Below are positions 58,681-64,000 of a stretch of 64,000 nt of DNA, piece after piece. Position numbers and translations under genes: made by a program. The notes below the pieces were generated by a model. The model saw nothing but the letters and a program-made list of their open reading frames with translations. It was not told where the DNA came from and searched no databases. Position 1 is the stretch's first letter. Every line of letters begins with the position of its first letter. The stretch lies in the NCBI RefSeq assembly GCF_030272615.1, contig NC_081415.1:376169392-376233391 (forward strand), written 5' to 3'. This DNA comes from Cryptomeria japonica. Its lineage: Eukaryota; Streptophyta; Pinopsida; Cupressales; Cupressaceae.

Positions 58681-60879
58681 ATGCCTATTCAAACCAGAAG
58701 TTCTCATAAGAAAGCTATCGAGGGCAAAGGACAATCCTTTTCATATTAAAATAATTCATTTTACGTAAAGGATCCTCTCACTGATAAACCTTCATCATCA
58801 GATGGGCCAATTTATGATCAGTCCTTGTCTCCCATCATATCTACAACAAAACAAGAAAGTCAAGATGCTAAACATAGAACTTATGACGATCTCAGTATCC
58901 ATGACACTGACAGTGATTCCTCATCAAGTGAATCTAAAGCCTCTAAACCTCTAGAAACTGATATATAGAAATGTCAAAAAGATAAAGATTTCCAAAAAAT
59001 GATGAAGGTTATCATGGCTAGAGAAAAAGAAGACTATTTTCTAGAACTAGCAAAGCAAGGAGCTAAACTTCCTACTGGTTATAATGTTGAGGCCCTCATC
59101 ACTAAAGAGGAAGAGACACCCTTAGCAATGGTAAACAAATAATTACAAGTGTTACGAACTGAGATCACAGAACTGAAAACAAGGATAAATCACCAAAACA
59201 ATATTCTCTGGACACAATATGCCCATTTCCATTTGACAAAAACATTTACATGCCTTCATTTCCATCATGAGTGGAGATCCCAAAATTTGAAAAATATGAT
59301 GGCAACTCAGATCCCCAAGACCATATTAGAGAATTTTGTGTTTTATGTATGGAGTTCATGCACGACCAAATGTATCTCATGCACCTTTTCACAAGAAGTT
59401 TAGGGGGACAAGCTATGAAATGGTTCTCAAGCCTAACTATGGGAATAAAAAAATTTGAATAATTAATCCAACTATTTCTACAATAATACTCTTATAACAT
59501 TCATCACCCAATCACTATGATAGAGCTTTGCAATACCAAAACAGAAAATAGGAGAGCCCTTTCTCACTTTTATCCAATGATGGAGAAAGATGTTCTCTAG
59601 ATATTCACGACCTATTCCAGATTCTGAGAAGATGGATATCTTCGTCAACAACTTAATCCTAGAATTGAAATACAATATCCAAATGCAAGTATATCCCTCA
59701 TTCAACAAAATGGTAGATAGTGCCCTCAGAATGGAAGATATGCTTATAAAGAAAGGAGATATCTTACTTTGGAAAGAAACACAACAAGCTTCTAGCTCCA
59801 AAGAAAAGAACAAATATTGGAAATATGGCAAAGAAAGAAACAAAAACGTTGTTAATGATGGAGTGGTAGACACTATTAAAGAAGAAGCAAAATCCAAGAT
59901 ATTTAACTTAGCTAGTGGCACGCAAGCACTCAAAGTAGCTGAAACTACAACAGAAAATCCTCCGAAGAAAGTAAAAGAATGGTTTAAAGAGAAACCTTGT
60001 CTTTCAAAACCTAAACGCGAATTTACTCCTCTGGAGGAATCATATGAATCCGCTTTCAAAACTTTATTGGCAAATGATCTAATATCCTTACCAGACAATT
60101 CTAGGCCATATGATCTGGAAGTTAAACCAAAATGGTGGAAAGAAAATGAATATTGTGAATACCATCAAAACAAAGGTCATAACACAAACAATTGTATGAA
60201 GCTCAAACATGAGATTCAAGATCTCATTGATGCTGGCAAAATTGTTGTGGGAAATCACACTAATGTTGATCACAAAGCTTTTAAAGATCCCTTACTTGTT
60301 TATGAACAAGGTGATTCCTCAAAGTCAAAAGGAGGTGCCAAAGTTAATTATACCTATACTAGAAATGACAATGTGATCAACATGATTGAGTTTTCCCAAC
60401 CCGAATATTGAAATGTGATTATAATCAAAGATAAACAAAATGAATCACAAAATGCAAATGTTGTGACCCATGCTCAAAAGAAAGTCACTCTCCAAGGAGC
60501 TAGTTCTTCAACTCCTTCTCAAACAACGTCAAACCTACCAACCTTGTCAAACAAACAAACAGATACAACATTTGCTAAATTTAAACAACCAACTTCATCA
60601 TCATCCTCTAGATATAGCATTGTCGAACAATTGAAAAGAACGAATGCTCAAATCTCCATCTTTGAATTGATCAAAATCTCTTCTTCTCATAAAGAGATCC
60701 TAGACAAATCATTGCTCACAACTAATGTCCCAAAAGATTATGATATCGATCGGTTTCAATCTATGGTGGGTCACATGACTTCGCCTCATTATCTTACTTT
60801 CTCTGAAGAAGATGACAACTTGATGAATCACCCACATAACCAACCATTGCACATTGAAGCTATGATCCATAAACACCGA
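58681..60879 (+). pseudogene. Element C gag
   Basis: Start ATG at 58,681 (MPIQTRSSHKKAIEGKGQSF). A Ser-rich segment and DFQKMMKVIMAREKEDYF follow. The capsid part is VEIPKFEKYDGNSDPQDHIR-like and MFSRYSRPIPDSEKMDIFV in the 273-residue open stretch from 59,590. The knuckle-like CEYHQNKGHNTNNC lies near 60,155, a stop at 60,409-60,411 follows, and then SIVEQLKRTNAQISIFELIK. Stops and shifts occur near 58,750, 58,965, 59,140, 59,460 and 59,560. It is nearly collinear with element A. Confidence 0.85.
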
Positions 60880-62486
60880 ATATATGTCATCTACAAAATT
60901 AAAAGGAGTAGAAGTACCATAGGATATGAGAGAAGAGGTAGAAAGAATCAGAGAATTGTTTGCACCACTGAAAAATCCCAGTTACATACACTGGTAGACA
61001 GCAAGTAGATGATTCAAAAACTGACTCAAATGAGTATGATTGGGGTCCAAATAATCTCTCAGATACATCTAGTAAAAAAACTCCTAAAGAGTCTAATGAT
61101 ATCACAGATGACACACAAGAGCTGATATGCTTAAAACTACAAACAAAGATAGAGGAAATCAGACTAAAAAGACAGGCAGACTATGAACAAAAGTTGAAAG
61201 AAGGAAGGACACAAGAAAATTATTTACCTACTATGTCTCCCTCTAATAGGACAAAACAAATTAGGTATGGAACTACACAAGAATAATTGGAAGCTATAGA
61301 AATAGAACCAGTCATTAGTCCAGAAGAAGCTGAATGGAGTAGAGGACAAAAATTCATAGAACCATCAAGGTTATGTCAACATGTATGTCAGATACAAGTG
61401 ATAAATGAACCAAATCATGAAGGAACTTGCAGCATAAAAGATGTAGGTATTGACACTATACATACACTCACTCAATCACTTGAAGAAGAGTCGGAAACTT
61501 CCTCTTATGACTCTGATGACTCCGACAATAGTCCTATTGATGATAATACCTATTCAACATCAAACTTCGAATCCTCGGTCATGGATGTCGGGAGTCTGTC
61601 TACTGATCTTGTTATTGTCGAACCACGATATGTAGTCTAGTCTGGCATAGAAAACAGTGCTACAAGTAGGTCTATTGGATTTGGTCAACTAAATATTAGC
61701 ATGTACTTCAATGATCACGTTGTAACTATTCATGATCTTGAGACATTTACGCAAGGTAGTCTTCTAGAACTCGACTTGTCGGTCCGAAGTTATGATGATA
61801 ATATCATGAACTCTCTCAAACTTGTTCAAACTTTATCCTTGGTACATCTTGAACTAATTGACTATAGTATCCAAAACCAACCTATGAATGTACCTATCTT
61901 TACCAATGACTATACATTAGCCTACTACCTTAATGCAGTTGAACCAAAGGACTCTTCCACCAACGAACATAGTGAGAACATGACTGAAACAGATATCAAG
62001 TATCTTATTCGCAAAAATCAAAAGAAGAAAAATAAAAGATTTGATGGAAAAAACCACATTGTGGTGGTATCAGAATCAAAAATAGAAAAAATAAAGGACG
62101 TACCTAAGGGTGAAAACCTCTCTGAGGCACCTGAAGGTGAGATACTTGATATACTACCAAGTCATTTCCAGGAAAGGTCTTCTATATTGATTGAACCAAC
62201 TCAGCCAGTAAATATTGGGAGTCAAGAGACACCACATATCATCAACTTAGTTCAATCATTATCAACAGAAGAGTTAAAAGATTTTAGCAATCTCTTCCTA
62301 GAAAAGAAGATGAAATTTGCATGGACATGCTCTGATATGTCGGGTCTAGATCCTGATCTCATCATGCACCATCTTTCTATTACACCAAGAGTTAAACCAG
62401 TCAAGCAAAAACTCCGCAAGATGCACCCTCATGTGGCACTGTTAGTCAAAGATGAGATAGAAAAATTGCTAAAAGCTAGATTTATC
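60880..62486 (+). pseudogene. Element C linker and start of RT; protease and G-patch deleted
   Basis: After HIEAMIHKH (60,870) the sequence jumps to the linker segment that in element A begins with LQGVEILEDM, so about 1 kb holding protease and G-patch is missing. The linker continues with RIRELFAPLK, INEPNHEGTCSIKDVGIDT and LDPDLIMHHLSITPRVKPVK. RT starts at MHPHVALLVKDEIEKLLKAR and is cut at 62,486 by element D. Stops near 61,006 and 61,286. Confidence 0.8.
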
Positions 62487-64000
62487 TGTAATGCCCCTAC
62501 CCTAGTCGGCCTTGTAAAACCCGTTTGACCTTGGTTGACTTTCTATGTGGCATTTTTGAATGGTTGGTTAACCGTGATGCAAGGTTGTAGATTAGATAAT
62601 ATAAATAATTGTGCATACCTATTATTGTGCTTTTGCATCGATTCTTGTGTAAATGTAGTTGTTTCCTAATTCTTGTTATAAATCTTGAGCTAACGCCTTC
62701 ATTGAATATGTATATGTATATGTATGCTTGCGTGATTCATGGGTGCAAGAGATTGTAGGTACAACACCGCCTAGGGCGAGGTTCATCTCCTTCGGGATTT
62801 GTAGGGTTGAGTATACCTCCTCCATCCTTAGAATTCGGATTTGGGGGTCATAAAACTCTCGTCTTGCCTTTGCCATGGTCACGTGAGTGTCGTGTGTGGT
62901 CCATAGGGTTTTCTTTTCGTTTGGGTTGCATGTCGTGTGATTGGTGGACTTTCTCGGTTTGCACGCCTTGCGTGTGGTAAATGGAGTTTGTTATCCTAAG
63001 TATTTAATTCAATTTAATGTGTGGATGTACGCATTAGTAATTTAGAAATTTAAAATAGGTAGTTTTCTTTTATATGATTAATCGTTAATTTAAGAGATCG
63101 TTTTATTTATATTTGTAGCAAGCTTAAGTATTTAAATTGAATAAATGTGTTCATTTACGCATTCGTAGTTGAGGAATTAAAATAAATAGGTTTCCTTCAT
63201 GAGATTAGTCATTTATTAAAAAGATCGTTTTATTATGTGTAGCGAGTTTAATTTAATAGTTAATTTTAAATAACGAATTTAATTAGGTTATGTGTTTTTT
63301 TTAAAAAGGAGGATTTAAAGTCATTTGGAAATAGAAATAAATTAATCATTTTCGCATTTTGGAAAAGAAAGGGTAAATTTTATTATTTAAAGGAAATTAT
63401 TTTTAAACTTGTTAAGTTGATATAGTATAAAAGATTGATTTTGGAAATTTAAATTTATCTAAATGCTTGACCCTAGTCAATGGTTTCAAAATATAATGTA
63501 GGGCTAAATTAATATTGAGAAATTAAAATTTAAAACTAAATAAGAGATAGAAGCATTTTAATTTTAATTAGAAAAAGGAGTTAGATTTATTGAGTAGTGG
63601 AAAAAGAATGATTTCCATTTTCATTTTCCTTTATTTTAAAAAAAAAATGCTTAAATTCGAAATTGAAAATTAGGTCAAGAAAAAAAAAGGGGGATTCTTT
63701 TAACCTAGGTTGTTATTTTTTTTGGGGGGGGAGAAATGCTGGAAAAAAAACAAAAAAATGGAGAGATTTTGGAAGGATGGATTTTTCTACAAGTGGGCTC
63801 TTCTTCAAAATTATTGCCAGGAAAGCTAAAGGAGGTAGGTTTCTTGTTTATCCCTTATTTCATTGTGAGTCAAAAAAACGTGTTTATTTCTTCCTCATGA
63901 AATTCTGTTTGTTTTAAAAAAAAAAATCTATATTGGTTGTGGTCTGGATCAAGAATGTTAAAAGGTTTATGGGTTTTGAATAAATCCTGCCCATTTGAAA
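62487..64000 (+). mobile_element. Element D: start of a long LTR, truncated by the window
   Basis: TGTAATGCCCCTACCC begins abruptly inside element C's RT. The segment 62,690-62,900 (GGGTGCAAGAGATTGTAGGT, GGCGAGGTTCATCTCC) aligns with insertion H in reverse complement, so D belongs to the same group of long LTRs. TTATC at 62,482-62,486 should be one copy of its target duplication. No coding domain in the 1.5 kb present. Confidence 0.7.

Noticed and set aside
59478..60098. 206-residue minus-strand frame over element C gag
   Set aside because: Antisense shadow of gag, long only because gag is well preserved there.

Overview
The window looks like intergenic nuclear DNA from a seed plant with a large, transposon-rich genome. 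It is AT-rich and almost every coding stretch is a decayed transposable element. The evidence for a plant is the Ty3/gypsy Tat-type polyproteins with two RNase H domains, tRNA-Lys primer sites, a plant mobile domain (PMD) reading frame, and Ty1/copia gag zinc knuckles with a tRNA-iMet primer site. A conifer or other giant-genome plant is plausible, but nothing here proves the lineage. I found no convincing host gene, tRNA, rRNA or CRISPR array. All names A to I and U are labels used only in this report.

Layout, 1-44,330. Element A is a Tat-type gypsy element on the minus strand. It runs from before base 1 to its 5' LTR end at 37,913. A was cut inside gag by element B, a second Tat-type element on the minus strand (9,423-30,100). 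B has both LTRs, a primer site, a polypurine tract and a 5-bp target duplication. B in turn carries a 3.6-kb TG..CA insertion I (20,842-24,412) in its protease region and a poly(A)-tailed retroposon in its 3' LTR. A's 5' LTR is split by a 4.2-kb TG..CA insertion H (32,660-36,837). A itself landed beside an unrecognised minus-strand ORF U, which is split by a 954-bp inverted-repeat element. Next to U lies a copia-like element F (gag and 5' LTR up to 44,326), whose gag is interrupted by insertion G (40,801-42,719).

Layout, 44,330-64,000. A satellite array of about 6.4 kb (44,889-51,285) follows. Its ~140-bp units are internally self-complementary, and it is interrupted once by a 761-bp insertion. 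Then come a relic of a Tat leader, a cluster of mixed-orientation repeats, and a broken gene resembling a DDE transposase of a family I cannot name (53,095-55,190). Element C, the same family as A but on the plus strand, starts at 55,401 inside that sequence. It is interrupted in RT at 62,486 by another long-LTR element D that runs off the window.

How the parts work together. In the Tat elements the sense order is LTR, primer site, long leader, gag, protease, G-patch, spacer, RT, RNase H, second RNase H, integrase. In B, and at least its tail in A, an antisense ORF follows between pol and the 3' LTR; B's encodes a PMD. All copies carry stops or frameshifts. The most unusual structures are the alternating-orientation satellite, the mixed-orientation repeats beside the transposase relic, and the antisense PMD ORF.
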